64,000 nucleotides of DNA from Tetrastigma voinierianum (lineage: Eukaryota; Streptophyta; Magnoliopsida; Vitales; Vitaceae), in the NCBI GenBank assembly GCA_016808115.1, contig JAEQBH010000293.1, positions 248,001 through 312,000 on the forward strand, read 5' to 3'. The notes beneath the pieces are model-generated. The model saw only the letters and a list, made by a program, of their open reading frames with translations. It made no database searches and was not told where the DNA came from. The translations under genes and the position numbers were made by a program. Below, piece after piece: positions 1 through 11,839 of this stretch; within the stretch, counting starts at the first letter, position 1, and every line of letters starts with the position of its first letter.

Positions 1-400
1 AACTGGGACACTCGCTGCGAAGAGGCGTTCATGGCATTAAAAGTCTACCTAAGCTCCCCTCCCATCCTGGTCACCAAGAGAGGGTGAACCCCAACCCCAT
101 CAGTTGCTCCGACTCTTTCAACCAGCGCTCCCCGGCATTAGGGAGCGACAAACTCACCAAATTGGCCACCACAAACGCTGAGTAGCGCAGAAGAGAGATA
201 TCCGAAGATGGAAAAGTTGGTCCTGGCGTTATAATCACTACCACAGACGGCCGCACTTCCAAGCTCACACCATCGATTCCAATGCAGCATCCGACAAAGC
301 AGAAATAACGATAAACTCCGAAACCTCAAGAAGATCGGGGTGAAGTGGACCATGAAATGGTGAGTTCGAAGACAGTAGCGTCACTAACCAAATCGTGCTG
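1..400 (+). pseudogene. Tat pol: end of RT and first RNase H, degraded
   Basis: From base 1 the plus strand reads NWDTRCEEAF then LKVYLSSPPIL, the connection between reverse transcriptase and RNase H in plant Ty3/gypsy pol. A second recognisable piece, ERYPKMEKLVLAL at about 199-237, matches the region following the RNase H start in this family, where YPPLEKLALAL-type residues are usual. The intervening 110 bases are out of frame and partly lost. No catalytic residue can be assigned with confidence. The palm of the RT is outside the window. Its position directly before an additional RNase H domain supports the Tat assignment. Confidence 0.75.
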
Positions 401-504
401 ACAGTGTCGCAGATTGCCTTAGAATTCACCGCATCCGCAGTTCTCTAAGCTCACTCTTCGACCCCACCGACCGAGGCTATCACGACGAGCCGCCAACGCT
501 CAAG

Positions 505-980
505 GAAGTGGAGCAGGTTTGATCCTAACTTCCTGCATGGAACGGATGGAGTACGCGCTCCTCGATTCGGGGTTCCGTGCCTCCAACACGAAGACGAGCA
601 TGAGGAAGCCATCACCGGTTAACTCACCTTCTATGGAAGCAGATCACTAGGGGTATGGTGCCGATTTCCTGTCAGTGGGTAAAACAGAGGAAGACTCCTA
701 TGAGGTCAAAGGCGAGAAAATGATCCTCTACCTTAAAAAAGTTCGAGAAATGCTCAAAAAATTTGTAAGGGTCGACGTCAAACACATCTTTAAGGCAAAA
801 AATACACGAGCAGATGCCCTGGCAAGATTAGCCACAAAGGTCAGAAGAAGACCTGATGTTAATATCGAGCACCTCCCGAAGCCCCTAGGCGAAAAACAAA
901 TAAGAAGTCTTCAGATACACAACACCGCACCGACGGATCCCATCCTGGACATTGTTAAATGGCACATCACGAGCGACTAA
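505..980 (+). pseudogene. Tat pol: second (archaeal-type) RNase H, degraded
   Basis: The frame reads AGLILTSCMERMEYALL then FRASNTKTS (about 510-600), the opening strands of the extra RNase H of Tat elements. After a stop it continues in the open stretch 675-980 with KTEEDSYEVKGEKMILYLKK and NTRADALARLA. The NxxADALARLA motif is the usual end of this domain, and a degenerate linker follows (IRSLQ at about 901-915). In the family the usual sequence is GEYxAKDxxMxxYLxKVR, so the match is direct. The domain cleaves RNA in RNA-DNA hybrids in active elements. Here at least one stop near 650 and a frame change break it. Some acidic positions expected of an active site are replaced (for example NNEAEYEA has become NTKTSMRK). 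Confidence 0.85.
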
Positions 981-989
981 AGAACTCAT

Positions 990-2110
990 CTAAGCTGGCA
1001 GGTGTTAGCCTGTGTTCTCTTCACGAGGAACCCTCTACATGCGAGGCTTTTACGCACCTCTACACAGGTGCATTACAAAGGAGGACGCCTACTATGTTCT
1101 CAGAGAGGTGCACGAAGGCATATGTGGAAACCACGTCAGAGCTCGAACCCTGGAAAGTAAAACCTTGAGGCAGGGGTATTACTAGCCCACGATGCTCAAA
1201 GACATTATAGAACTAGTCATGAAATGCAAGATCTATCAAGAGCATGCCTGTGATCTCTCCCATCCGAGCCCCGACCGAGCATAATGCTTTTTAAATGGCC
1301 TTTCGCTGTCGGGTCCGACATACTAGGACTTCGCCCTCAGCGGTCGTTGTAAGCCCATCATAGGCGATTATTTCACCAAGTGGGTCGTTTGAGCAATAGC
1401 AACAATCACCGGTGCGTATAAAAGAATCTCTCACCGGCATTCCATTATCTATGTGTTTAGCATCCAAGAGCCTGTATCAAAACAACCTGAAATGTAGCTT
1501 CGATAATTTAAATTAAGAGCTTTTAATAACAGCTCGAGATCAAGAACTACTTCTCGTCCCTAGCTCATCCACAATCCAATGGACAGGCAAAGGTGACTAT
1601 AAGGACCCTCAAAGCAGCCTTAAAACAAAACTGGAGAACCTAAAGGGAAAATGGGTGGAATACCTTCCAAGGTATTATGGGCGTACAGAACCACATGTAA
1701 GTCTGCAACGCGAGAAATCTCGTTTGCCTTAGCATATAATGGAAAAGCAAAGAGGCGACGAGGTTAGACTAAGTCACCTGTGGCCGAATTAAAATGTGGA
1801 ATCTAACGAGGAGACTCTTCGATTAAACCTCGACCTCCTCGAGGAATAAGTTTAGAGCAAGCTCAAACGCCACAGATTATCGGTGAAAGCAAGAAAGTAT
1901 TATGACCAAAGGTCGATCTAAAACTGGGCCGGTGATCTAATGCTTAAAAGTTCTACTATCCGTAGCTGACCCCACCCAGGTAAATCGACCCAACCAAAGC
2001 ACCTTATATTGCTCACATGGTAATCCGACTGGTAAATCCATGAGCCCCACAGATGGGGCGGGAAGATTTTGCCATTTTGAACTGAACACCTTTGCATTTC
2101 ACGCACTTGA
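990..2110 (+). pseudogene. Tat pol: integrase, degraded
   Basis: A zinc-binding HHCC domain is visible as EDAYYVLREVHEGICGNH (about 1080-1134), then RQGYY and PTMLKDIIELVMKCKIYQ. The expected second cysteine is tyrosine (1234-1236), and the conserved tryptophan of GYYWP is a TAG stop (1183-1185). The core follows in shifting frames: a WPF segment (about 1297-1305), DYFTKWVV (about 1366-1389), AHPQSNGQAKVT (about 1564-1599) and WAYRTTCKSATREISFALAY (about 1679-1738). The C-terminal region keeps GDLMLK near 1928 and traces to about 2110. In active elements the protein inserts cDNA into chromosomes. Several stops and frameshifts show it is dead. It is the last pol domain before the non-coding 3' region. 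Confidence 0.9.
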
Positions 2111-2830
2111 GATTGTTAGTTTTGCTTAATCAGTCATATTTATTAATAGACAAGATCAATTCTACTTTTCATTCTTAAGGCCCGACAGTTTGCATTTGTT
2201 TCTACAAAATGCAGGGCACAGACATTACATGTGTATCCTTAAAAATTAAACTTTATTCCATAAAGTTACAAACAGTCCACTACAGTCCTTCAAAGGAGGT
2301 TATAGTCAATAAACAGCCAACTACAGTCCTTCAAGGCAAAAACCACAAGAAAGAAGAAAAGAGGGGAATAGAGTAAAAAAAAAAAAAGAAAAAAGAAAGC
2401 AGAGTCGAAGAAATAAAAGAGAGAGACTATAGCGATGTTGGTTAAGAGGAATGAGGAAGAAGATAATAGAAGAAAATGGAGAAAGCGGGACTTAAAACAT
2501 CCCCATTTGAGCACGCCGCGCTCCTCCGAACGCTACCGCAATTTTAACCTGACAAGACCGCACACACAACCCAATAAATCCAGACAATAGACCCCAAAGT
2601 CGGCCTCGAGCTTCTGGACAGACTTCCAGACTTCCTAAAGAACGACGACTCTAAAGCTTCATGACAACCAACAGTTAGTGGCGTAAAAAAACCACGATGA
2701 TAGAGATGATATTTTTATGGTGGTCCTTATTTATAAAGGAGTTCGCACCTACCCCCTCAGCTATCTTAGAACTCGATGCAAGATATTCCAATTCCCCATA
2801 GCTCTGCATTAACTCAAGCAACCTTTCCCA
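2111..2830. other. Tat non-coding region between pol and minisatellite
   Basis: No coding signal was found. The stretch is AT-rich with a purine tract at about 2340-2410 on the plus strand. The apparent minus-strand reading frame over 2290-2514 is the complement of that tract, rich in Phe, Leu and Ser, and is not a gene. Its position after integrase and before the repeats fits the long 3' untranslated region of Tat elements. Confidence 0.6.
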
Positions 2831-3201
2831 AGGAAAGAAGTTGAAAAGGCCTCATAGCTTAAAGAGCCCTAGTAGCTCAACAAAGATATTCAAGAGTTGT
2901 TAAGCAAGAGCCCGAGTAGCTCGGGATAAGAAGAGCCTCTGCACAGCCAGCAGCGAGGAGCCTAACAGCCCCAGAGCCAAGCACTGCAGATAAGAAAGAT
3001 CTAGTAGCTCAAGAAAGGAGGAGCTCCAAAGAGGCTTAATAAGAAAGAGCCCGAGTAGCCAAATATAAGATCGAGTAGCTCAACATGCAAGAGCCCCTAA
3101 GAGCTGTAAACACAAGTGCCCTAGTAGATCACAAAGGAGAGCCCCTAATAGCTCAAAGAAGCAAAGGTTCTAGAGTCAGATAAGCAAGAGCCTTAGAATG
3201 A
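2831..3201. repeat. GAGCCC/AGTAGCTC minisatellite, left part
   Basis: Degenerate units of roughly 25-30 bp repeat with a core like GCAAGAGCCC then AGTAGCTC (clear at about 2865-2885, 2905-2930, 3030-3060 and 3085-3170). The array stops exactly where A1 begins and resumes after A1 ends at 28461. The right part holds the same core, so this was one array before A1 inserted. Confidence 0.8.
3197..3201 (+). repeat. Target-site duplication AATGA, left copy (A1)
   Basis: AATGA lies immediately before the A1 5' LTR start TGTTGAG. The same five bases follow the A1 3' LTR at 28457-28461. A five-base duplication is usual for Ty3/gypsy integration. Confidence 0.7.
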
Positions 3202-5795
3202 TGTTGAGTCTCAAAACTCATTTGATTTTAACTATTTTTCTCGAGCATATTACAAGATAAATGTCATTTGTATGCAAAATGTGAATATTTATTCAATTTA
3301 ATTTCATTTAAAAGTACAAACATAAGCCAAAATTCCAACAAACCGTAAGAGATCAAAATTTACGCTAAAATGAAGTTTCAACCGAAAATTGAGTCAAGGG
3401 AGCAGAAGCTGCGGTTTGTTCAATCATTTATGTCGACATCACAAGACTGGCCAGAAGAATTAGAAGACCTGCTAAGTCGCGACTGCGCCGAAATATAATT
3501 TAACCCAATTAAGGCAACATGAAGAGGTTTCATAAAGGAAGTGTGGTCAAAACTGCGAATGATTCAAGGTAGAATCTTTCGGTCATGACACACTGATGTC
3601 TCGACTAACCGAATATAATCGAGGTCGCTGATGTGGATCCACAATGAAGCCAAGGCGGAGGTCTCTCGTGGCAAACGTTGCAATTAGTTTTAATTAAAGG
3701 GCCCATTCGAGGTAGCGATGGTCGCTACATACGAAACGGTCTGCAGTCTCAGCAGAGATCAAGAGCAACCAAATTAAGAGTTGAAAAACACAAGGGAGGT
3801 CGCAACCTGAAGCGAAGCAAACGAAGTCCTTGCGAAGAAACTGAAGTTGCGACCATTTATTAACTAAGGATCACAAACGATGTCGCGACCACCGTATCGC
3901 GACCAAGAAGAACTCGAGCGCAAAGAAACTGTGTCGCGAACCACCTTAAAAACGACCATAGTGCCGACCGTAAAAAAGAGTAAATAATGAGGTCAACATC
4001 AGCATCGGTGTCACGACCGAATACAGGTCGGGAAGGAGAAACCGGTTACAACAAGAACCGAGGTCAGCCACGCATACGCAACAAGGAAAAGGAGTTCGGA
4101 ACACTGAACCGGTAGTCGCAACTCGTAATGCGTAAGAAGGAAGAAACAAGGTCGCGACGAAACCGCGGTCGCTACATCAACTCTTGAGGAACGCTAAGCC
4201 AACAAGGTCAATGATCATAAACGATGTCACCATTAATCCAAGTAGTCAGAATTGGTCGCAACGTAAGTAACAAGGTCGAGAATCAACAAGAGCAAATGAA
4301 GAAATCCAGTCATGACACCGTACTGAGGTCACGACCCAGACAGAATCAGCTTTTTAGGAATTCCAATTTTGCTTTTGTGATTCGTTCGACAAGATACAGA
4401 CGTTGTTAGAATATTAGCACTTCCATCTTCCTACCTAGATGCGAACGTACAGAACTTTCAAAGGTATAGTTTGTATGAAATTTTTTTATTTTTCTTCTTT
4501 CCGGATCTATTTATGCTAAATCGTGTAGTAAACGACAGAGCCGAAATTTATTTATGTTATTTTCTTCTAAAATCGCGTCAAAATTTTATGAAATCTAAAT
4601 TAAATTTCCGTGGAGTTCATTTTTCCTCACTTATCAAGTATGATAAGTGGTTGTGACGTGATCTAAGGGGCTCCATTTCTTTAATCGCAATGCAAAGAAT
4701 TGAACATAGCCCGCTAGACGGAATTATAGTTATTACAGGCCCTTTCTCAAAAATATGGAGAACGTTATTTAGGTAGTGATTTACTTGTTTGTTGTTAACG
4801 ATTGAAACCCCATCGGGTAGTACTAAATACCACATTAGAATGTATCTTGCTTCTCGATTTCCAGGATGCCCTCCGTGATTACCAGATGCGGATTCCCGAG
4901 AGCCGAGCATTCTTTCCAGTAAGACTACCATCATGAATTGCCGAGCTCGGGAAGTTAATTTTGATAATCCATTAGCTTATAATCAAGTCGAGGGAGTATT
5001 AACAATATAAATAATCGGGAGAGTTCACCCACCCAAAGGAAGTTCCAACCCTTGTTGTGTTATCCAACTGGCGAAAGGACGAATCCAACAGATTTGAAGG
5101 ACGAGCCACTAGTTGGTTGTAGAACTTTTGCAAAATCCCGAGAAGGAAAGAAAAGATCCGTAGTCATTAAGAAACAAAGTGAAGTACTGAGAAAGAAAAT
5201 ACCCATATCTGTAAGAAAAGGTAAATACAAGTAATCGTGAACTTGACTTCGAGAGAATAAGAGTTTCAACTGCTGAATGTGAGAACTTAACTGCAAATGA
5301 TTAGGGAAATTCGACAACAAGATCCATCAATACAATGAAGATAATTTACTGCAGGAATCACTTATTTCATTATAATTCACCTGATAGTTTCATTTCAAAC
5401 AGAAATGATTAGATCCAAGATTTAATTCTAAATTTTTTTAGTTTATTTCATTATGTCAATTTCTAATTTTGGCTTTAACAAATTTGTGATCATTATCTCT
5501 GTAGATAGACTTTCATTATCAAATTCCTTTTAGTCCAAATAAAGATAAAACTCGTAGGTCGGGGTGACGATCTCTAATTCATGTCAATCTCTGTGGAATG
5601 ATACCTGGACTTACTATCTCGATTTATCATTTGTATGACTTGGCGCACTGCATATTGTATCAAACCCAACTTTTTAAAATCCTAAAGACATCAAGATTTA
5701 TTTATTTAATTACAATTTTATCCATAAAAGTGACATGGGCAAGAGAATGTCTATAAATTATGTTAATTTGAGGTTTAGTTCATATAGAAAAAGGA
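3202..5795 (+). repeat. A1 5' LTR
   Basis: It begins TGTTGAGTCTCAAAAC and aligns along its length with 25785-28456. Shared landmarks include CATATTACAAGATAAATG (3247/25833), AATTAAAGG (about 3695/26309), TTTTTAGGAATTCCA (about 4350/26964), the purine-rich block after 5050/27720 and the AATCTCTGTGG block near 5583/28243. The right end is near 5795, just before the primer-binding site, but lacks a clear CA end. The 3420-4330 part is rich in GTCGCGAC-type motifs. Open frames inside it (3678-3863, 4617-4934, 5052-5320) are LTR sequence, not genes. Confidence 0.85.
3600..4330. repeat. GTCGCGAC-rich patch in A1 5' LTR
   Basis: The palindromic core TCGCGA and its one-step variants (TCACGA, TCGTGA, TTGCGA, TCGCAA) recur many times here, as at 3890-3950, 4013 and 4152. 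The same patch occupies about 26030-26950 in the 3' LTR. It is not strictly periodic. Confidence 0.6.
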
Positions 5796-5806
5796 AACAA
5801 GTTTTA

Positions 5807-5823
5807 TGGCGCTTGCTCGGGGA
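5807..5823 (+). other. A1 primer-binding site (tRNA-Asp type), degenerate
   Basis: TGGCGCTTGCTCGGGGA follows the LTR. The Athila site complementary to plant tRNA-Asp is TGGCGCCGTTGCCGGGGA; this copy lacks two bases and has small changes. The preceding CAAGTTTTA also fits the conserved Athila junction. Confidence 0.75.
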
Positions 5824-5829
5824 TTGAAA

Positions 5830-7904
5830 ATGACAACTGATCAATATTCCAACAAAAAAGAGGAAAATGCTAATTGACATTTATAAAAGAAAAGAACAAA
5901 ACAAATTTTATACAAAGGTTTCCAACTTTTACAAGGTATGTTAACAAGCCATAAAGTTGAATTATTTGTTTATTTTAGTTGACTAACTTATTATCCGGTG
6001 TGTTTCACTCGCAAAACTTTAATGCATAAGAAATAGATTCCAGCCAGTACACCGAATTGAAAAAGAACATTTAGAAATTTAAGAAAAGACCAGTGAGCGT
6101 ATCAATATATGTATACGAAAGACATGACCGCACATAGAGCAGACAACGCGGTAAGGCTCCTATTACTCGACACAACGGAGGATATCAGAGGCCTATCATC
6201 CAGAAGAATATTATGCAAATGCATACCATCGTGGATGCAAATAACTTCAACTAAAGCTACTGATAACAATGGTGCAAAGAAGATCACCCATCGCCACTCC
6301 CACCAAGACCCCAACTGTTACTGTAGATTCGTGACGGCAACACAAAGGAAGTCGGCACGGCTGTGGAGGCCAGAGGTGACAAAGCCTCATCTCTCTCCTA
6401 CTTTCTTAAGATATAGCAGCCACACAGACAGTCATTACCATATGGTTCAGCTTGATAATTGGGAAGAGCTTATGAAGCACACTGTGTTCTTCCATCTCTC
6501 ACCTATAAGAAGAGAGATCATGTTCCATCAAGTGGGAAGCATGAGAGCCCATGCCTCTCGAGAGATTTAAGAGGTTACAAAGAGATGCCCTAAGGCATGA
6601 ACATTTAAAAACCTGTATGGGATATTATAGTGTATCATGCTTTAAAATGATACATCTAAAGGCACATTTTATGCTTCAAGTCAGGAGATTCAAAAGAAAA
6701 AGGCCAAGAGGAAAAGGATCTGATAGAAGACCTAGCTATGTAATATGAAAGTTCATCTGAAGCTTTTCAAGGGGTAAATGAGCATAGAAAACGGTCATAG
6801 AGCTGAGTAAATGACAAATATGGAGGTAAAGTAGATGCCATCATGCACGTGATGGACAACAGAAAGAAATGCACACCGCTTCATGAAATAGAGCAGCGAG
6901 TATAAGAATGAGAAGAAGTGTCAAATACCAAAAGAAGAGGATCGCCAGATAGGTTTGAGAGTGTTACATGTGAATGAACCAAGAAACTACCATTTCCAAG
7001 TTGAATCAACATGCCCACACACACAAACAAAGATCAGAACCATGAGAGAATTTTTCATATGTAGCGGAGGGCACATAAGGCCCAAGTGGACATAATCCTG
7101 GTCAGGATATCAAGAATACCAAGGTCCAACAATAAACATCAAGGGGGCGGCTACAGGAATGACTATCATGTCATATAGAGAACTTAACCATTTAAAGAGA
7201 AACAAGTTAAGTGTATCATGGGGTGACAAATGAAGAGGCTTATACACCTCCATGAACAGTAAACCGCATGACTCGAAGTTTCTGAGTCCGACACTAAAGT
7301 ATTTAAGAATACAAGTGCCTCATTTAAGAATCCCAGATACCAAGTAGTGGTTGTGCCAGCCTCAAATACAAATCGAGCAAGGGCACATCTCAATGATAAT
7401 CTGGGGTGAATCCAAAGGATCAGATAGTAACTAAATAATAAGAAAAGAAGCTACAACAACACACGCAGAATAAATAAATAGTTCGAAAGCAAAGAGAAGA
7501 AGACACCGAAAAGAATACGTATAAAAGATGATGACCTAACAACATGAATAGAAGTGAAGGCAGATACAAAGGAGAGTACCAAATATATTAATCTATGCTG
7601 CCATTTCAAGAGGCTTCGTGACTGCAAAAAGGGAAGAGCGGTTTTCAGATTCTCGACATCTTCAAGAAGATAGAAATCACATCCCATTTGCAGGTAATCA
7701 ACCAAATGCCTAACTATGCAAAATTTCTAAAGGAGATACTGAACAAGAAAAGGAAAATAGCTGAGGAAGGAATAGTGAACTTGATCGCACCAGTGAAGCA
7801 TGGGCTTTATCGCTAAGTCCCAAGAAATGAAGGACCTGCAGCCACCCATTGTGACGCCTAAAAACCCTGGGTCCAGAGCTGACAATCATCAACTCCGCTA
7901 ACAT
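5830..7904 (+). pseudogene. A1 gag and start of protease, degraded
   Basis: This lies directly downstream of the primer-binding site, where Athila gag is expected. The longest open piece, 6109-6570, has no recognisable domain in my reading and probably carries shifted frames. The 3' end is clear: QMPNYAKFLKEILNKKRK then IAEEGIVNLIA (about 7700-7790) is the conserved gag-protease linker of Athila polyproteins, followed by a trace of the DPGSFTI-like strand near 7866. Gag packages the RNA in the virus-like particle. The protein is cut by solo LTR P1 at 7905, and the protease resumes at 9731. Multiple stops show it is non-functional. The middle part (6600-7600) is assigned by position only. Confidence 0.65.
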
Positions 7905-9730
7905 TGTGAATGCTCAAACTCACACACTACTTCTCACGAAATCAGGCAGCAGTCTCCTTGTACGGGGAACTCTACCCAAGGTACAAACCTATCCCAATAG
8001 TCAACAATGTCCACAAAGGGTCTACATGCAGTGAAAATAACCCATTCCTCGTCCCTCGCGATCAACACTCACAAAATATATCCCAACTATATACAATTAG
8101 TCAGAGTTAAGAAATTACTTATACAAACATATATTAAAATTATAGAATCTCTAACATATGTCATAATAATACTAGTTACAACCCGACTTTCTTCTTAAAC
8201 GCTCTACAGAGCCGCCTCCTAACGCCCTATACCCAAAATATTCCTGATGTAGGAGTTACCAAGAGTGGAATCACCCTAAATGGGAATACCCCACCCGCGC
8301 ATATGCAATGCCGAATAAACACACACTAAGTAAATTGCATCCTACTTGGAATGTTCAAATGTCTGCTCCTAAGGTCTCGAGTCCTCACCAACTCCCTCAC
8401 CTGTTTGGCCATGTATGAGAAAATATCATCTTCAAAACAAACCCGTTGTTCTCGAAAACACCACCGACCCCTAAGAAAATACTTATCACCCTCCATACGA
8501 ACGCTGCTTCGGCAAACTCCAAAACAAGACGGGCTCGGGACGTGTAATCAGACCATCTCCAACACCATCCCTCCGTAAAATCATCCATTGAAATTCTTCG
8601 CAACCATGTTCTTTCTTTCAATTGTTCATGTCATGCACCACACACCACTTGTTACTCCCGATGCATATGAAATGACATTATGCCATTCAACACAATTTAT
8701 GCACATTCATGATGCCAATACATCATCATGCATATATTGACATAAATTAAATCACAACAACATGTTACTCTATTTTTTGAATTTATAACATCAGTTAACC
8801 CCACTGAGCTACACACACTTCCACACAATCTATGCACAAATCACAGCGGACGATTTGTCCACTACATCATGACCATTTATAACAGTCCCAAAACAGAGCA
8901 AGGTTGTCCATGGACAAATTCCACTCAAGACATCTACCCACTTAGAATCGAATCTCCATGGCCATTCTTACCATGCACACCAAACACAATTTATTGGCAA
9001 CTACACCTAAGGCTCCCACAAACACATCGGTCACGCCGGTCTGCTAATGTACCTCAGAAATTTTCACATTTCTGCCTGTGCTCAGACCGACCAAAGGCCA
9101 CCAGCACCTCAACCAACCTAAACATCACAAAACACTTAACCAAGAGCAAAACAAGCAGGACAAACCTTTCTACCGCGGAGTTAGTCAAACTCCCCAGAAA
9201 CTGGGTGACCACACAGAAGCCCTTTGCTGCTAGAACCGCTTCTTCTAGCTCAAGAACCACACAAACTAACTCCAAAATCTGTAGAGAATGAGCAATTTTC
9301 TCTCTCTAGAATTCAAAACCCTACTTTCTCGCACTTTCTCCTTCCCACGCACGCCATCATTTTGGTTCAAGAAGAATAACTGCATGCAAGTTTGTCTTTT
9401 TCCGATGTACTCAAAATTCCTTTATGTGTCCCTTCTTCGATTTTTGACACTGCACCATTCAGCCACACTTCATCCTCTCTCATTAATAAAGTCACAGAGC
9501 ATTACGTTATAAAAGTAATTTTTCATCCTATGTCGCTTTATCGCACCGACTTACGTTCGAAACGCGCTAATTCGATTGGCCCTGCACTACAAAATTCGAA
9601 CGGTAAACTTAGATTTCATGAGATGATTCAAACTAAAAAATCCGCTTCATCATCCGAGATCTAGAAAATTTCGCATTTTTACCAATTACTGATGGTCATT
9701 TTTTTAGAAATTCGATTTTCTGGAGCTACA
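7905..9730 (-). mobile_element. P1: solo LTR (P family, divergent) in A1 protease
   Basis: The block separates two halves of the A1 protease. It begins TGTGAATGC and ends GGAGCTACA. In minus orientation it shows the P-family landmarks: a GTCCTCACCAACTCCCTCAC segment (8380-8399) like the one at 62705-62724, a TGCATATGAAATGACATTATG-like stretch (about 8660), and CATCCGAGATCTAGAAA (9649-9665) near the end. Five-base flanks (AACAT, ACCAC) do not match well, so the edges are approximate. No internal retrotransposon coding is present. Open frames here (8869-9291, 9054-9275, 8351-8621) are LTR sequence. Confidence 0.55.
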
Positions 9731-10110
9731 ACCACTCCCTACCTCCATGTGGAAAACATGAATTCAAGAAAGCCTCAGTGATTCTCCGTGCAAGATAAAT
9801 TCGATGCTGCCTCTATCGCGCGAAGGCTAGCCTGGGAACTAACCCTAACAAAGAATTACATCAGAAACACTGATAACAATGGCACAACTGTATGTGTCTC
9901 AAGAGCGTGTCATTACGTGGGAAAATTCATCTTCTCCCTGTGGATTTTGTTAGTTATGAAGATTGAGAAGCATGCCCAGTTCCTTCACGCTAGAAGACCT
10001 TCTAAAGAATCGAGCAAATTTTGATAGGATGCAGAAGGTAATCCATATCATAAGGGGTGGGGAATGAAGAAAGGCACTTAATCTTATTAAGAGTTTGGAA
10101 CATCCTCATG
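9731..10110 (+). pseudogene. A1 protease, second half, degraded
   Basis: After P1 the frame resumes with ARRLAWELTLTK, matching the SVLPxxxxxKLGLxxLKPT region after the aspartic protease DxGA motif. VGKFIFSLWILLVMKIEK (about 9919-9972) matches the conserved VDKFIFPVDFVVLDxE strand, and HARRPSKESSKF matches the LGRPFL region. The catalytic Asp motif itself is lost near the P1 junction. The protease processes the Athila Gag-Pol polyprotein. A frame change separates this from the IIRGGE-like segment near 10055. Confidence 0.75.
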
Positions 10111-10559
10111 ATGCGTAAAGTTGTATAATGAGAAACAATAGTCTTCTCATTGTTGATTTGACTCGACGTATTCTTAACATTCTATCAACAATGAAATCGA
10201 GATGAATTTTCATTCGAGTATTGATCATGAAATGTTGCCTTCAAATTCAGATAGCAAAGAAACAATCTCAGCATAAATGAAAATAGTCAAGATGCTGTAG
10301 GTAACAGGATGTAAAACTGAGCAGAAAACTAAAGTGTATGGTTACTATTGAAGGAATTGCCCAAATACTTGAAATATGAGTTCTTAGAACTAGAAAAAGA
10401 AAACCACTATCATATAAGCGCATCGAATAATCAAGAAAAGAAGTCGCTAGAAATTCCAGAAATAAGGAAGTATATTGTCCATTGAGGATCCAGAATGTGG
10501 TCACCTCTCATTTTATGCACAAAATATCGTTAATGATATGCAAAACTTCTATTGAGCAT

Positions 10560-11800
10560 CAAAGAGGCTAACTCAATGGATGAAAGAAGCACAAAAAAGT
10601 TCCAAATTGAATGTAAAGCTATATATGCTATAATGATAGTCTTCGGGTGAGCTCAAAGACATGTGGTTCCAAGAAAGGCAGTAGATTCATCAGATCGAAT
10701 GAAAAGCACGACCCGATTCCTACAAGAAATCATGACAGGATTGAGGGAAAGGGGACGACTACGCGTAAAAACTAAATCGAATAAGAACATCATTTCTCGC
10801 TTCATTATTGATCGATGGCTGGATAGGTCAGCAGACAATCTCACTTTTGTTTTCTTTGATGGATACCGGATATAACTAAATTGCCATTGCACTTATGATC
10901 GAGAAAACCCTTACATGCCCATTGCATTGTTTAGAAGAATGCCATTCGCTCAGAATGCTTCCCGGTAATTTCCAAAGATGTATGATGTCTATATTTTTCG
11001 ACAGAGTGAAGGTGAGATCTTCATGAGTGATTTATTATAGATCCAAGTGAATGTAAGATTCCATAACTGGGATAGTACTCAAAGGCAAGGACAAGAACTG
11101 AATGACTTGAAATGCCACTCTACGGTTATGTATTGAACTGTCAGTAAGTACATGATTTCCGCAGAGGCTGGGCGACCACAAAGTTTCAATTAGTAAGTGA
11201 AATCTGATACCATCCACTACAGTCAGGAATTAGAAGTTTCTCAGGACATGTCGGATTTGGCAAAAGATTTATCGTGAGATTTCAAAAAATTGCTGTATCA
11301 CTATGCGCATTGGTCGAAAGATACTAAGTTCAATTCATAGTCTCATAATTCTTTTAAAGAATCAAATCCAGGCCAGTTGAAGCCCATTATGGCAAACCAG
11401 ATTGGAACAGTAAAATTGGAAATCATGTAGTAGATGCCAGTGATTTCTAATGGGAGCCCGTGATTGGGACAGTTTAAAAAGTATTCAAGGTCATATACTA
11501 TGCCGAAACTTTAATGAAGCTCAAGAAAATTACTCCACTACTGAAAAGGAGATGTTGGTACAGTATTTGCATGTGGAAAATTCAGCTATACATCTTCTGG
11601 GGTCCCATGTTATTATATACACACCGACCATGCAACAATTAAATATCTAATGGCAAAGTTACAAAGCCAAGATTAATCGTGGGTATTGTTATTATAGGAA
11701 TTTGATTTGAATAAAAGACAAAAAGGGTTGTGACATCGATAGCTATAATTTGTCAAGAGTGGAGAAACCAAATATACAAGAAGAAGAAAGAGAACAGCGT
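10560..11800 (+). pseudogene. A1 reverse transcriptase and RNase H, degraded
   Basis: The RT starts near 10620 with a segment equivalent to WVSPVQVVPKK, then IPTR, and continues through a badly shifted palm (10700-11000). The equivalent of FRRMPFGLCNAPATFQRCM can only be guessed at about 10935-10990. RNase H is clearer: NEAQENYSTTEKEMLVQYL in the open stretch 11450-11650, LLGSHVIIYTP (the YTDH Asp/His pair is lost), then DKKG and a YNLSRVEKPNIQ segment (11747-11782) equivalent to VADHLSRVE. These enzymes copy the RNA to DNA in the particle. The catalytic residues are not preserved. Confidence 0.8.
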
Positions 11801-11839
11801 AAAATTTCCAGACGAGCACCATTCCAACCGCCACCCAAA

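Noticed and set aside
6109..6570. A 153-codon plus-strand frame as an independent gene
   Set aside because: It lies between the A1 primer site and the recognisable gag-protease linker, so it is most likely decayed gag or its leader. No domain was recognised.
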